Assembly: GCF_000014065.1 (NCBI RefSeq)
Contig: NC_008044.1
Span: 1,697,501 to 1,761,500, forward strand
DNA length: 64,000 nucleotides
Reading direction: 5' to 3'
Source of the DNA: Ruegeria sp. TM1040
GTDB lineage: Bacteria; Pseudomonadota; Alphaproteobacteria; Rhodobacterales; Rhodobacteraceae
Part shown: piece after piece, positions 18,611-27,688 of the stretch
Layout: every line of letters starts with the position of its first letter
How positions within the stretch are numbered: position 1 is the first letter of the stretch
Position numbers and translations under genes: made by a program
Notes under the pieces: generated by a model
The model's input: only the letters and a program-made list of their open reading frames with translations
The model's database searches: none
Told to the model about the DNA's origin: nothing

Positions 18611-18903
18611 TTCTTGTTCCCCCGCAGAAGTCGGACGGCATCCTCAATGCCAAGAGACAGGATCTGTCGGGCGATATGCTCACCGGTCAGCGCGATCAGA
18701 GCGCAAACTGCGTAGGTGTAGACCTCGCCATCAAGCTCCAGCCAATCCATAAGCGGCTCAGTGAACACCAGAGCGCAGCAGATCGCTGACGCGGTGGTGG
18801 TGATAGCCCCGAATAGGGTGATTTGGGGCGAGGCGCGCAGCTTCAGCAGGATTGCCGCCGCCATAGCCAGCCAGAATTCAATCGCAAACAGCAGGTCTTT
18901 CAC
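18607..18903 (-). CDS. Small membrane protein, holin-like
   Basis: 98 residues with three predicted membrane helices (FAIEFWLAMAAAILL, ITLFGAITTTASAICCALVF, YTYAVCALIALTG) and a charged C-terminus (RLLRGNKK). This is the layout of a class I or LydA-like phage holin. Together with the GTA-type holin downstream it gives two candidate pore formers, perhaps holin and antiholin. It starts six bases after the DUF1353 gene and overlaps the next gene by ATGA. Confidence 0.7.
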   Translation of the reverse strand: MKDLLFAIEFWLAMAAAILLKLRASPQITLFGAITTTASAICCALVFTEPLMDWLELDGEVYTYAVCALIALTGEHIARQILSLGIEDAVRLLRGNKK

Positions 18904-18909
18904 GGTTGC

Positions 18910-19257
18910 TCATCTCCATTTGTGGATAGTGACGGCCAGAACCATTGCCAGCCTGCGGATGCGCGAGACGCCAGCGGCGCGCAGCGCTTCGGAAAAGGGT
19001 GCAGCCGCGCTGACCCGCCCCCAACCGAGCCGGTGGAGGGCGTAATCATGCAGCGCAGCAGCTTTCAGATAGCGGGGATCGTGCCGGTCGAAGATCCACC
19101 CGGCCCAGCGAGGAATCGAGACGTCAAAGGCAAAGCCCGGAGGCACGTAAATAAAGAGACCGGAGCCCTTGGCTCCAATCTCCCATGCGAGTTCAGTTGT
19201 GGTGAAGTATCCGTCCCCGTGGCGGATGTACCAGTTACTGCGGCCAATACCCGTCAT
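18910..19257 (-). CDS. DUF1353 family phage protein
   Basis: 115 residues. The family pattern is visible: YVPPGFAFDVSIPRW followed by RYLKAAALHDYALHRLG (His-Asp-Tyr). DUF1353 proteins are found next to tail and lysis genes of many phages and their job is unknown; a peptidase-like or baseplate role has been suggested only from position. The start overlaps the end of the preceding fibre-assembly gene by 23 bases and has no clear Shine-Dalgarno, so translation may be coupled. Confidence 0.78.
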   Translation of the reverse strand: MTGIGRSNWYIRHGDGYFTTTELAWEIGAKGSGLFIYVPPGFAFDVSIPRWAGWIFDRHDPRYLKAAALHDYALHRLGWGRVSAAAPFSEALRAAGVSRIRRLAMVLAVTIHKWR

Positions 19258-19735
19258 TGGCGTAGTCTGCCGGGATGCCGCCTTGCGTGTCCTTCAGCGC
19301 CCAACTCGCGGCATAGACCTGTTCGATCCAGGCAGAGCCCAAGGACCACATTTCAAGCACCTGTGCGGGCGTCAGAACGTGGTCGGCGTTCTCAGCGTCC
19401 CTGAAGGTGGTCTGGTGTGTTGTATCGCCTTGGGAGAGTCGAAGCTGCGCAGCGAAGGCAAGGCCCTGCAGGTTGCGCGTGTCTTCGTCGCGCCCAGAGA
19501 GGGCCACAGGGCCGTGGCCGGTGACAGTGACAGTCGTGCCCGCTACGAGGCGTCGGGCGCGTTCGGCGTTTACATCATCGGTTGTTGGTGGGGGCGGCGC
19601 AGGGGGCGTGAACGCCTGCCCGTCCCAAAGATCCCCAATGCGCGCACCTCCCGCACCAACCCAGTTATACGCAAGTGGCGCATCGGCCTTTGCGATGTTC
19701 ACTACAACACCGTTTTCAATGATTGCGTATTTCAT
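19235..19735 (-). CDS. Tail-fibre assembly-like protein (DUF4376), prophage 1 version
   Basis: 166 residues from the ATG at 19735, with GGAG nine bases upstream, just behind the fibre stop. The first 50 residues (MKYAIIENGVVVNI...) are specific to this prophage; the C-terminal 110 residues form the DUF4376 domain, almost identical to the C-terminus of the prophage 2 homologue at 57332. Proteins of this kind cap or fold tail fibres. The N-terminus has been exchanged together with the fibre tip, which suggests that it recognises the fibre. Confidence 0.75.
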   Translation of the reverse strand: MKYAIIENGVVVNIAKADAPLAYNWVGAGGARIGDLWDGQAFTPPAPPPPTTDDVNAERARRLVAGTTVTVTGHGPVALSGRDEDTRNLQGLAFAAQLRLSQGDTTHQTTFRDAENADHVLTPAQVLEMWSLGSAWIEQVYAASWALKDTQGGIPADYANDGYWPQ

Positions 19736-19737
19736 GA

Positions 19738-20808
19738 TTACCAACTCCATACCCGAACACGACCATCGCCGCCGTCGCCGCCCCCGCCATCATTAGACGA
19801 CGCGCCTCCACCTCCACCCGGTGATTGTCCGTCACCGCCCTTAGTGGATGCCGCGCCAGACCCATCCCCGCCATTACCCGCGAGTTGCGATACCCCTCCA
19901 GATCCAGCTTGCGAAGACCGTGATCCACCACCGCCACCGCCGCCAATAACAGCACCGCCTCCGTTGTACCCCATTGACCCAGATCCACCTGAAAATCCAC
20001 CCTGCCCCGGGGCCTCAGTCGATGTTACGTATACGGCTTGCGTACCCGACCCTGAAGCGCACTCATTACTGAACGGGCTGACACTTCCAGTCGTACCAAG
20101 GCCACCACCCCTGCCAATCAAATGAGAGCCAAACGAGCTATCACCGCCAACCGACGCATCACCAGTTGAACCACTGGGCGCACCAGCACCCCCAGCGCCA
20201 ATTGTTACGGTCTCGGTCGAGCCAAGAGATGATGCCAAGAACAAACCTAGGCTCCCCTCACCCCCACCTCCGCCGCCAGCATTTCCGCTTGATGTGATAT
20301 TGCCGCCACCGCCGCCACCGCCAACAACCTCAACACGAACAAACGTGGCCCCATCTGGCTTTGTCCACGTACCGCTTGACGTGAACTCTTGGAAGTCCGC
20401 AGCACCACCGCCCCCCAGCTCCAGCCAATCCGTCCCGTCAACCGGGGTTGTTCCAGCGGGCGCAGTGGTCTTCTTGACGAATACGCTGCCCGTGTAAGAC
20501 ACGCTCTCGCCCACCGCGTACAGCGTACCAGCATCATAGTCGCCCCGATAGTTCGCCGCGCCCGATGCAATCAGTTCAGACTGTGCGGCTTCCGAGGCGC
20601 TACCCGCAGCCGCAGCAGCACTGCCAGACGCAGCACTGACACTGCCCGCGATTTCGGTGACCTTTTCTGAGACCCACGAAATGACAGTTGTTACCTCAGC
20701 AGCAAATGTGACCATCCAGGCAAAGAACGCATCCCCCCGCGCAGAGAAGGTAGAAGGCTGCTGACGCGATGGTGCATCTGGTGGCGGTGTGATCGTCGGA
20801 TCGCTCAT
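19738..20808 (-). CDS. Tail fibre with glycine-rich receptor-binding tip, prophage 1 version
   Basis: 356 residues. Residues 1-about 130 (with an Ala/Ser-rich helical coil and the YAVGESVSYTGSVFVKKT segment) are shared with the prophage 2 fibre. After that comes the motif FTSSGTWTKPDGATFVRVE and then about 200 residues consisting mainly of Gly and Ser in runs of six to eight glycines, the pattern of a polyglycine-helix receptor-binding tip as in T-even adhesins. It binds the host surface. Its start overlaps the upstream gene by ATGA. The tip is completely unlike that of prophage 2. Confidence 0.85.
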   Translation of the reverse strand: MSDPTITPPPDAPSRQQPSTFSARGDAFFAWMVTFAAEVTTVISWVSEKVTEIAGSVSAASGSAAAAAGSASEAAQSELIASGAANYRGDYDAGTLYAVGESVSYTGSVFVKKTTAPAGTTPVDGTDWLELGGGGAADFQEFTSSGTWTKPDGATFVRVEVVGGGGGGGNITSSGNAGGGGGGEGSLGLFLASSLGSTETVTIGAGGAGAPSGSTGDASVGGDSSFGSHLIGRGGGLGTTGSVSPFSNECASGSGTQAVYVTSTEAPGQGGFSGGSGSMGYNGGGAVIGGGGGGGSRSSQAGSGGVSQLAGNGGDGSGAASTKGGDGQSPGGGGGASSNDGGGGDGGDGRVRVWSW

Positions 20809-21749
20809 GTGATACTCTCCAGTTCGAGAATGCCTTCCGAAACGCTCCCGATGCGGGGAACGACTTGAAAGGACTGGTAAAATCCGTAGACGGAAAACTC
20901 ATTGGCCTTGTACGGCCCGTCGCTGCTGTAGACCGTCAATTTGGCGCGACGGCTTGCCAGACGACTTTTTAGGTAGGAAGCGCGCGAGGTCGGGAAGACA
21001 AATGCGACGGGCATTTCGTCTGCAAAGTCCTTCTCCAACAGCGACACCCGACCAAAATCAGAGTCGCGCTCTTTGCGGGAGAAGTCCTGGATCGATAGCG
21101 GGATCTCATCAATCGTGACGCCGATCTCTTCTTTCCGGCCGATCACGATCTGCCCGACCTCTACGTCCTCTCCGGGTGCCTCCGCAGTAACCGTCACTTC
21201 TGCACCCGCATAGGGCGGAATATCTGCGATGACCAAGCGGTCACTGAGGATGATCGGACTTGTGAGGTAGGTGTAGAGATCAACCACACTGTTCTCATCC
21301 TGCAGTGAGTATGTCTGATTGTAGACCTCGGCCCCACCACTGTCGCGAACAAGGACCGTCACCGACAGGGCGTAGAGCCCGAACAAAGCCACACTGTCGA
21401 TCACGTTGGGCGCGGTTATCACCCACTGCGCGCTATTTGCCTGGACACTCGGGTCGCCGATATACTCATCGAAGACCCGCCAACGGTTGGTAGAGCGGAT
21501 TTTCACCCATTTGGTGTTCCCCGTGTCGGTGGCAGGATCGACTGCGCCACCATGGCTGGGCCCCGAGGCAGAGACAGCGCGGTAAATGGCATGTTGCCCC
21601 TCTTCGACAATCACCTCTTCTGGGTTGTCCGGATCAGAGAACGGATAGTCAGTTGATGCATTCCAGACGGGCGCGTCAGTTTCGGGAACGGTCGAAGACA
21701 CAAATGCGGCGTCGTCAATCGTCTCTGGCTCGATCATTCTCAGGCTCAT
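20805..21749 (-). CDS. Tail-tip protein of unknown fold
   Basis: 314 residues from the ATG at 21749, overlapping the tape-measure stop as TAATG; longer starts lie inside the tape measure gene. The middle (WRVFDEYIGDPSVQANSAQWVITAP) looks like a galactose-binding/beta-sandwich domain, and the C-terminus has SRKERDSDFGRVSLLEKD. In siphoviruses the gene after the tape measure encodes the distal tail or hub protein; I infer that this is a component of the tail tip. The prophage 2 copy is nearly identical. Confidence 0.7.
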   Translation of the reverse strand: MSLRMIEPETIDDAAFVSSTVPETDAPVWNASTDYPFSDPDNPEEVIVEEGQHAIYRAVSASGPSHGGAVDPATDTGNTKWVKIRSTNRWRVFDEYIGDPSVQANSAQWVITAPNVIDSVALFGLYALSVTVLVRDSGGAEVYNQTYSLQDENSVVDLYTYLTSPIILSDRLVIADIPPYAGAEVTVTAEAPGEDVEVGQIVIGRKEEIGVTIDEIPLSIQDFSRKERDSDFGRVSLLEKDFADEMPVAFVFPTSRASYLKSRLASRRAKLTVYSSDGPYKANEFSVYGFYQSFQVVPRIGSVSEGILELESIT

Positions 21750-24700
21750 TAAGTCCGCTCCTTCGGCACACCATCTCTGTCCCATTTGGTGTGCGTTCGC
21801 ATCGACTTGCCTGTGTTGTAAGTCGTTGCGCGCGCATGGGATTCCAGAACTGCCAGCCGATCACCGATCTTGCGCAATTCCTGAACCACTGCGCTGCTAT
21901 CCCCCTCGGCTTGGCCACCCGAACGGTTGGTGCGCGTGTGATCGATAACTGTCTCACGAGGATGCAGCATTGCGAGGAAGCCGCCCTTTCCATCAAGGCC
22001 GCCAACACGCGGTCCGCTGCCGGTGTAACCACCACCATCAAAGCTGGGAGTGTCTCCAGCGGCCAGCGCCCCATCTCGGAATGCGTTGATAAGCGCCTCG
22101 CCCTGCAGGCCCGTAGACTTCCAGAATTCGACACCCGCTGGATCTGCCGCACGGCCCAGCATAGAGCCATACAGTGCCTCAACCGGATCGACAGGCTGCG
22201 CTGCAGAGCCGATGTTGCCAAAGCCCGGTGTCACCCCCGTCCGAGCCTCGCCCGAGGTCATCAGATCGTACTGGATGCGGCCAGCCTTGACCTGTCCGGA
22301 TTGCAGAAGGTCGCCGTAGAAGTCCAAGCCAGCCACATCGACATTCCGGCCAAAGACGTCTTGGTAAAGGCCGTTGATCTGCGCGGCTACGCCGTCAAGC
22401 ACGCCCGCGCCTTTCTCGCTCAGAATGCCATTGGTGCGGTCAAAGCTTAACTGGTCGAAGGCGTCCGGCCCCATCCCCATCAGTCCGCCCGTACCCCCGA
22501 TGCCCGAGACTGCAGAGAGCAGGGCCTGAGCAAGCGCATACATCGAGTCCTCGACCCGCAGCATGGCAGCCTCGACGCCAAGCATGGCAGTCTCCAAGCG
22601 CTCCATGGCCTCTTCCAGGTTGTCGGTGTTCTGGTCGATCCCGAGCAGTGGCCCATAGAGTTCCTCGATCGCGCGCTTCTGGTTTTCCAGTGCGCGGAGT
22701 TGCTGCTCTGCCTCTGTGAGCTGTTCCTCTGCGATTCCCTTCTGCTCATCCATGAGGGCGCTTGTTCTGGCGTAATCATAGGCGAAGTCCGCGTATGTGC
22801 TGAAGAACTGCTCTGCCGGCGCGTTCAAGCCCTGCACGACCTCTCTCAGCCGCTGTGGGTCATCGATGCCGGCAGAAAGCTCCGCCTTCAGCCGTTCGCG
22901 CTGCAGGCGCTGCGCCTCACGCTCAAGCGGTGTGCGGGCGCCCAGCCCATCCGAGAGGATATCGAAGATGCCTTTGATCGAGTCACGCGCGCTTTGTGCC
23001 GATCGGATCTGCAGATCCATGATCCGCATCACGTTGTTGTACTCGACCAGTGCTGTGGCCTGCGCATCAGCGAGTTCATCCTCCGCCCCCAAGACGTCAC
23101 TGGAGAAGGAGCGCACCAGTGCAGAGATGCCGCTGGCAGCAAGCGAAGCAGAGCCATACAGCTCTTCCGAAAGCTGGCTCAGATTGGCGAACTCACCGGA
23201 CAGGTTAAGCAAACCAGCATATAGCGCCCTGCCCTCTTCTGTGCTGAGATCCTGCGCCTCGACCAGATCGCGGAAGGCCTCTTTGGTGGCCGGCATGGCG
23301 ACATTCAAGGCCTCGAATTGATCGGCCAGCAAGCCTGTGCGCGATGTCAGCAGCTCTTCCTGTGAATAGAAGTTGGTGAAGTAGCTGTTGACCGAAGCAT
23401 TGAAGGTATCAAGGCCACCCGCTGCATCGATCAGTTGCCGCGCCAAGTCTGCGCCGTAGACCGAAGTCTCAAACATCGCCCCATTGAGCAGGTCCATGGC
23501 CTGATTGGCCGAGGTGATCGAGGAAACAAGCGCATCCAGCGTGGCAGCGGCGTCTTCGCCTTCGCGGATTAGCCTGCCACCCATGGCCTCATTGAACGAC
23601 CCCAATGCCGCGTAGGAGAACTGATCGGCGACGGTATCGAAGATGCGCTGGATCTCAGCATTGCGCGCCGCCTCATCCAGCCCCTTGAGGCTGACCTGGA
23701 TCTGCGTGGACCAGCTGGAGAAATTATCAGCGGTGAGACCAAGCCGCGCACCGGCAGCCCCAATCGAGGTGGTGATGTCTTCAATGGACTTGCGGATGGG
23801 CGCAGCCGTAGCCTCATCGGCCTCCTCAAAGGTGAGGCTGACCTTTTTGGAGAGCCCCCAGAAGCGGGACTTCTGCACCTTGTCGAACTCTTCAACCAAG
23901 GTGCCCATATTATCGGCGGTCACGCGAAGGCCGTTATCCAAGTGCTTGGTTTTGGTGGTGAAGAAGCTCACCGCTGCGGCAACAGCGCCCAGAGCGGGCA
24001 GCGCCGCGCCCACTGCGCCCCAGCCGCCCACAGAACCGGTCACCAGACCACCCAGGTTCGCAAAACTGGACCCAAGGCCACCACCTGATAGCACGCCGCC
24101 AAGGCCCGAGGAAATTCCACTCACTGCACCGCTAAATGCACCACCACTGCCCAAACCGAGGACGTTGCCAAGCAGGCCACTACCGCCACCGGCCGCGGCC
24201 TGAGCGACCCCACCGGCCACGGCCCCGCCACCGCTGAACGCGGCCATGAACGGAACGACGATCTCGTTTTTCAGTGCCACTGAGATCATCTGCTTGAGCC
24301 AGTCTTCAAACCCGTTGAGGATAGCTTCGAGACCGTCGGTGAAGCCGTTGAACAGGCCATCCACGAGGCCGTCCGTTAGATCACCAACCAGCGGCAAGGA
24401 GTCTGCCAGTTCAACGTTGAGGTTGCGCATCGCGCGCGCCATTTCATCCTCGGACAAAACACCTTGGAACCTAGCCAGTTTTTCCAGCTCTTGCCGATAA
24501 GCCTCCATTGGGTCGAGAGATGCTTTGAGAGCCTTAAGCTCGTTTTCAAGCGCCTTGGTGGACTTGCCGCTGGCAGAGGACACCTTGTTCAGTGCACGCT
24601 CTCTCTCGCGAGCGGCTTCGCGCTCTTTATCCAGCATGATATCCGCAGCCTGTCCCGAGCGGAAAACCCATCTCTCAGCCTCAATCGCCATCAGCTCAAA

Positions 24701-26272
24701 AACATTCGCACCTTGCGAGCGGGCGTTCCAATCGGTCTCTCGATTGAATAGCTCGGCCTCTTGGCGCGCTGCCTTGATCGACTTACCGGATTGCAGCGCT
24801 TCGATTTCCACGAACTTCGCCGCGTTAGAGAGCATGCCGCCGCCGATTGCAGACAGTGACGACATGATCGCTTGGATCTCAGAGTTGACACCCATCATGG
24901 CGTCGGCCCAGCGTATCGTCTGAGAGGTGGCCTCCTCGGTGTCGGACACCGCCCTGCTGGATGCCGTAATGATGGCCTCCAGCTGAACTACTGCATCTGT
25001 CAAAGCTGAAGGCAGCTTTTGTCCCTCAGGGTAGAACTCTCGAATGATATCTAGGGCTTCTTTAGACTCTCTTTGGATGTCCTCAAGCGCCTGTGCTCCA
25101 CGAAGCTCGTCAAAGCCTGCCTTGATAGCGCGAATTTCTTCGGGCATCAGCCCGACGGCTTGAGCGGCGACATAAGCATCCTCTTCAAGTGCCTCGAAGT
25201 TCTCCTTGAATGTTTGGATCTGTTCAGAGGTGGCTCCGATCGACTTGTTTCGCTCCAACGCGGCAAGTGCATCTTCCATGGCAGAAATGGCAGATGCAGC
25301 ATCACTCAGGTTCGCAAAAAGATCAAAGTTCTCAGTTTGCAAACCATCCAGTGCGCGCTTTATCGAGACTCCAGAGAGATACTCGTAGGTCTCTTTGACG
25401 TCCGCAGCAAAGATGCCAAACTCTTCTATTAGCTCCAGAGTTCCACGACGCGCGGCGTCAGCATACAGCGTGTAATCGTCGAGCGCCCCAACAAGCTCGC
25501 CCATCGCTTCAGAATTCAGGCGAGACTGTTCCTCCATTTCCCTTGAAGCATCACCTACCTCGAGTAGCCCAACAGCCATTGGCCCCAGCACGCTGATGAG
25601 GGTACCGGCTGCAATACCGGCAATCCCGAACATGGCGCCAATATCGGCAGCCTGAATTGCAGCCGCTCCGAGATAGTCGCCAGTAACAGATCCTTGTTGG
25701 CCCACCTGGCTCAGCTGAAGGCCAATCTGCCTCAGATCATGGCTTCGCTCCTTGGAAAACAGCCCAAGAAAGCCTCTCGTTGGCGTGGAAGCCTTATCGG
25801 CCGCTGACGAAGTGCCCAAATATCGCTGCTCTGCCAGCTGCATGACGCGGTTTGCTTCTTGCTGCGTGACGATACCGGAACGCACAGCATTTTCAGCCTG
25901 CTGTACCGCAGCCTCATACCGTTTGGATGAAGCGTAGACAGGATCGAGCGTTGAGCGCAGCCGATCAAAGGATTTGGCTTGCCGATCCAATTGCCCTGCC
26001 CACAGCTTTGCAGAAGCCGAAGCCGAGTTGGACGCCCGTTCCACACCTGTCAGCGCATCGATTTGCTTCTGTGCTGCCGAAGCTGCTTTCTTGAAACCAT
26101 CATCCCAAGACCGCGCCATCCCCTCGGCGTGGCGCAATGCATCTCGGCTGGTCTCCTCAAACCCACCACGAAGATAACCGAGTGCCTTGCGCGCTCTCGC
26201 ACTACCGGCCTCAAACGAGGCTGTTTCCATCGATGCTTCGGCATGTAGCGCGCCAACTGGGATTACAGACAT
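21749..26272 (-). CDS. Tape measure protein with C-terminal DUF4214-like repeats
   Basis: 1507 residues from ATG at 26272 (a TTG at 26326 would add 18). The protein is mostly helical with a Gly/Ala-rich hydrophobic centre (GSGLLGNVLGLGSGGAFSG), typical for proteins that set tail length and line the tail tube. Near residues 1300-1400 there are two copies of a motif LYxxxxGRxxDxxGxxF (LYQDVFGRNVDVAGLDFYG; LYGSMLGRAADPAGVEFWK), which resembles DUF4214. The C-terminus (GGYTGSGPRVGG...HPRETVIDH) is the usual tail-measure ending. At about 1500 residues the predicted tail is about 225 nm long, using the known 1.5 angstrom per residue ratio. Confidence 0.9.
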   Translation of the reverse strand: MSVIPVGALHAEASMETASFEAGSARARKALGYLRGGFEETSRDALRHAEGMARSWDDGFKKAASAAQKQIDALTGVERASNSASASAKLWAGQLDRQAKSFDRLRSTLDPVYASSKRYEAAVQQAENAVRSGIVTQQEANRVMQLAEQRYLGTSSAADKASTPTRGFLGLFSKERSHDLRQIGLQLSQVGQQGSVTGDYLGAAAIQAADIGAMFGIAGIAAGTLISVLGPMAVGLLEVGDASREMEEQSRLNSEAMGELVGALDDYTLYADAARRGTLELIEEFGIFAADVKETYEYLSGVSIKRALDGLQTENFDLFANLSDAASAISAMEDALAALERNKSIGATSEQIQTFKENFEALEEDAYVAAQAVGLMPEEIRAIKAGFDELRGAQALEDIQRESKEALDIIREFYPEGQKLPSALTDAVVQLEAIITASSRAVSDTEEATSQTIRWADAMMGVNSEIQAIMSSLSAIGGGMLSNAAKFVEIEALQSGKSIKAARQEAELFNRETDWNARSQGANVFELMAIEAERWVFRSGQAADIMLDKEREAARERERALNKVSSASGKSTKALENELKALKASLDPMEAYRQELEKLARFQGVLSEDEMARAMRNLNVELADSLPLVGDLTDGLVDGLFNGFTDGLEAILNGFEDWLKQMISVALKNEIVVPFMAAFSGGGAVAGGVAQAAAGGGSGLLGNVLGLGSGGAFSGAVSGISSGLGGVLSGGGLGSSFANLGGLVTGSVGGWGAVGAALPALGAVAAAVSFFTTKTKHLDNGLRVTADNMGTLVEEFDKVQKSRFWGLSKKVSLTFEEADEATAAPIRKSIEDITTSIGAAGARLGLTADNFSSWSTQIQVSLKGLDEAARNAEIQRIFDTVADQFSYAALGSFNEAMGGRLIREGEDAAATLDALVSSITSANQAMDLLNGAMFETSVYGADLARQLIDAAGGLDTFNASVNSYFTNFYSQEELLTSRTGLLADQFEALNVAMPATKEAFRDLVEAQDLSTEEGRALYAGLLNLSGEFANLSQLSEELYGSASLAASGISALVRSFSSDVLGAEDELADAQATALVEYNNVMRIMDLQIRSAQSARDSIKGIFDILSDGLGARTPLEREAQRLQRERLKAELSAGIDDPQRLREVVQGLNAPAEQFFSTYADFAYDYARTSALMDEQKGIAEEQLTEAEQQLRALENQKRAIEELYGPLLGIDQNTDNLEEAMERLETAMLGVEAAMLRVEDSMYALAQALLSAVSGIGGTGGLMGMGPDAFDQLSFDRTNGILSEKGAGVLDGVAAQINGLYQDVFGRNVDVAGLDFYGDLLQSGQVKAGRIQYDLMTSGEARTGVTPGFGNIGSAAQPVDPVEALYGSMLGRAADPAGVEFWKSTGLQGEALINAFRDGALAAGDTPSFDGGGYTGSGPRVGGLDGKGGFLAMLHPRETVIDHTRTNRSGGQAEGDSSAVVQELRKIGDRLAVLESHARATTYNTGKSMRTHTKWDRDGVPKERT

Positions 26273-26352
26273 GAGGGTTGATCCAGTGAGAGAGAACGTG
26301 GAAAGATCCTCTCGAATTGGATTCAAGAGGTTGTTATTGTGAGGAAAGTAAA

Positions 26353-26598
26353 TTGAACGGGGTTTTCAACGCGCTTGGAGTAATTACGATCGTTGTTGGA
26401 GGCGGGTTCGCCCTGTTCGCTCTTTCCAAACTAGAGTTAAGCTTGGCTCTTTTCGGCGCAGGCCTTATCGGCGGAGGCTTGGTCTTTTTAGCAGCCGCAG
26501 AAGTCATTTCCCTACTCAAGCAAATCAGGGATTCTGTCGCGCCTGAGCAGAGGTGCATTCTAAATGCTCCGAAGGCCAACGAGAATGAAAACACCTAA
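26353..26598 (+). CDS. Small two-helix membrane protein on the opposite strand (moron)
   Basis: 81 residues starting with TTG at 26353, with GAGGAAAG ahead of it. Two membrane helices (GVITIVVGGGFALFALS and ALFGAGLIGGGLVFLAAAE) are followed by a short polar C-terminus (LKQIRDSVAPEQRC...). It reads against the late operon and lies exactly in the gap between the tail chaperone gene and the tape measure, the typical place for an independently expressed lysogeny gene. No family recognised; an envelope or exclusion function would fit but is not shown. Confidence 0.6.
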   Translation: MNGVFNALGVITIVVGGGFALFALSKLELSLALFGAGLIGGGLVFLAAAEVISLLKQIRDSVAPEQRCILNAPKANENENT

Positions 26599-26706
26599 AG
26601 ATAGGCCGCCTGGTAGCGAGTTAAAGCCGACGGTTGAGTACTCTGTGCCGACGGTCGCGGCGGAAGTCATTCGACCTCAAGAGCTAGGGTGACAGCAACA
26701 CTGGAA

Positions 26707-27590
26707 CTAACCCGCGAGTGCTGAAAGCGCTGCGCCCAGGTTGTCAGACAGTCTCTTTTGCTCCAGCGCCACGCCCGGATCTTCATCCGGTCTGTCATCA
26801 TATGCCGGGGAGACCTTCATCGGCTCCCTGCCCCGCGCCAGTCCGTTGACGTAGGCAACACTCATCGCCCGCAGCTGGCTAGACTCCCAAGGCTCCAGGT
26901 ATATGCCTGCCTCTTTCGAGAACGACCGGATCTCGGACCATTCAATCGGCTGCGCGCCCCCCATGTGGTCAAAGGTGCACCAGCCGATACCCTCTGGAGC
27001 CATGATGTCCAGAAGGTATTCGACCCCGGAGACATCGGGCAATGCGAGGTCGATCCCCTCTCTCTGCCAGAGCTTGAAGCGGCTGGTTTTCCATTCTTCA
27101 GGCCTTGCTGCAAGGAACCCGGCCTGGGCTGCGTAAAGCGTCAGCCGGCGGAGGCGTTTCCCAAGTAGCCGCCGCGCTTAGCGGAGAACTCAGCGGCCTG
27201 TTCGGCAAATGACTTTTCGCCCTCCTGACCGTTGAATCGGTTCAGGCCAAAAAACCATTTCGCGTCACGCTTCGTAGCGGGCTTATCGCCATTGAAAACA
27301 TTGTTGAAACCGACCACACGGGGAAGTAACCCTTCGACCAACTTATCGTGGATCTGGTCATACGAAACACCTTCGTCATCCGTATCACCTTCGGCGTCCT
27401 GCGAATTGGCGCGCGCCTTCTGAAGCTCGCGCATCGCTGCACGCACAGACGGAGCTTCAGAACCCAGAAGGATTACCTCACAAGGCTTGCCATCCTCAGT
27501 GAACAGTGGCGCCAAGGTGGCTGGGTCTTTCAGTTGCATAGCTGCGCCTTTTTCTGCGGCAGAAACGCTGTCGAACTTGTTGAAATCCAT
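26707..27590 (-). CDS. Tail assembly chaperone G-T fusion made by -1 frameshift
   Basis: The T frame has no start of its own: it is open upstream of its first possible codon right back to the slippery heptamer at 27162-27156. Reading GGA AAC and slipping back one base continues in this frame to 26707, giving about 294 residues (145 from G plus 149). The T part (AAQAGFLAARPEEWKTS...) starts directly after the G core and is rich in acidic residues at the end. This is the lambda gpG/gpGT arrangement, in which both products guide tail-tube assembly on the tape measure. The tape measure gene follows. Confidence 0.85.
27127..27162 (-). promoter_or_regulatory. -1 ribosomal frameshift signal
   Basis: The heptamer G GGA AAC lies in the right phase of the G frame at 27162-27156. 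Nine bases further on, GGCTG (27146-27142) can pair with CAGCC (27131-27127), a candidate stimulatory hairpin. The G frame stops at 27141, within that structure. Lambda uses GGGAAAG at the same place. Confidence 0.82.
27141..27590 (-). CDS. Tail assembly chaperone G
   Basis: 149 residues; the product when the ribosome does not slip. Acidic helical protein with the segment VSAAEKGAAMQLKDPATL near the start and VGFNNVFNGDKPATKRDAKWFF in the C-terminal half, in the size range of siphovirus gpG homologues. It lies directly after the tail tube gene and before the tape measure, as in most siphoviruses. The C-terminal YLGNASAG overlaps the frameshift site. Confidence 0.82.
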   Translation of the reverse strand: MDFNKFDSVSAAEKGAAMQLKDPATLAPLFTEDGKPCEVILLGSEAPSVRAAMRELQKARANSQDAEGDTDDEGVSYDQIHDKLVEGLLPRVVGFNNVFNGDKPATKRDAKWFFGLNRFNGQEGEKSFAEQAAEFSAKRGGYLGNASAG

Positions 27591-27688
27591 ATCATCATCC
27601 TTTGGTTCAGTGGTTCAAACAGGCCGGGGGAACGAACCACCTTCCGCCCGGCCCTACCGTTCCTGAGAACGGATCAGCGCGCGGCAGG

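Noticed and set aside
19169-20125. Proline-rich 318-codon plus-strand frame over the fibre gene
   Set aside because: Proline runs are the reverse of the glycine codons of the tail fibre.
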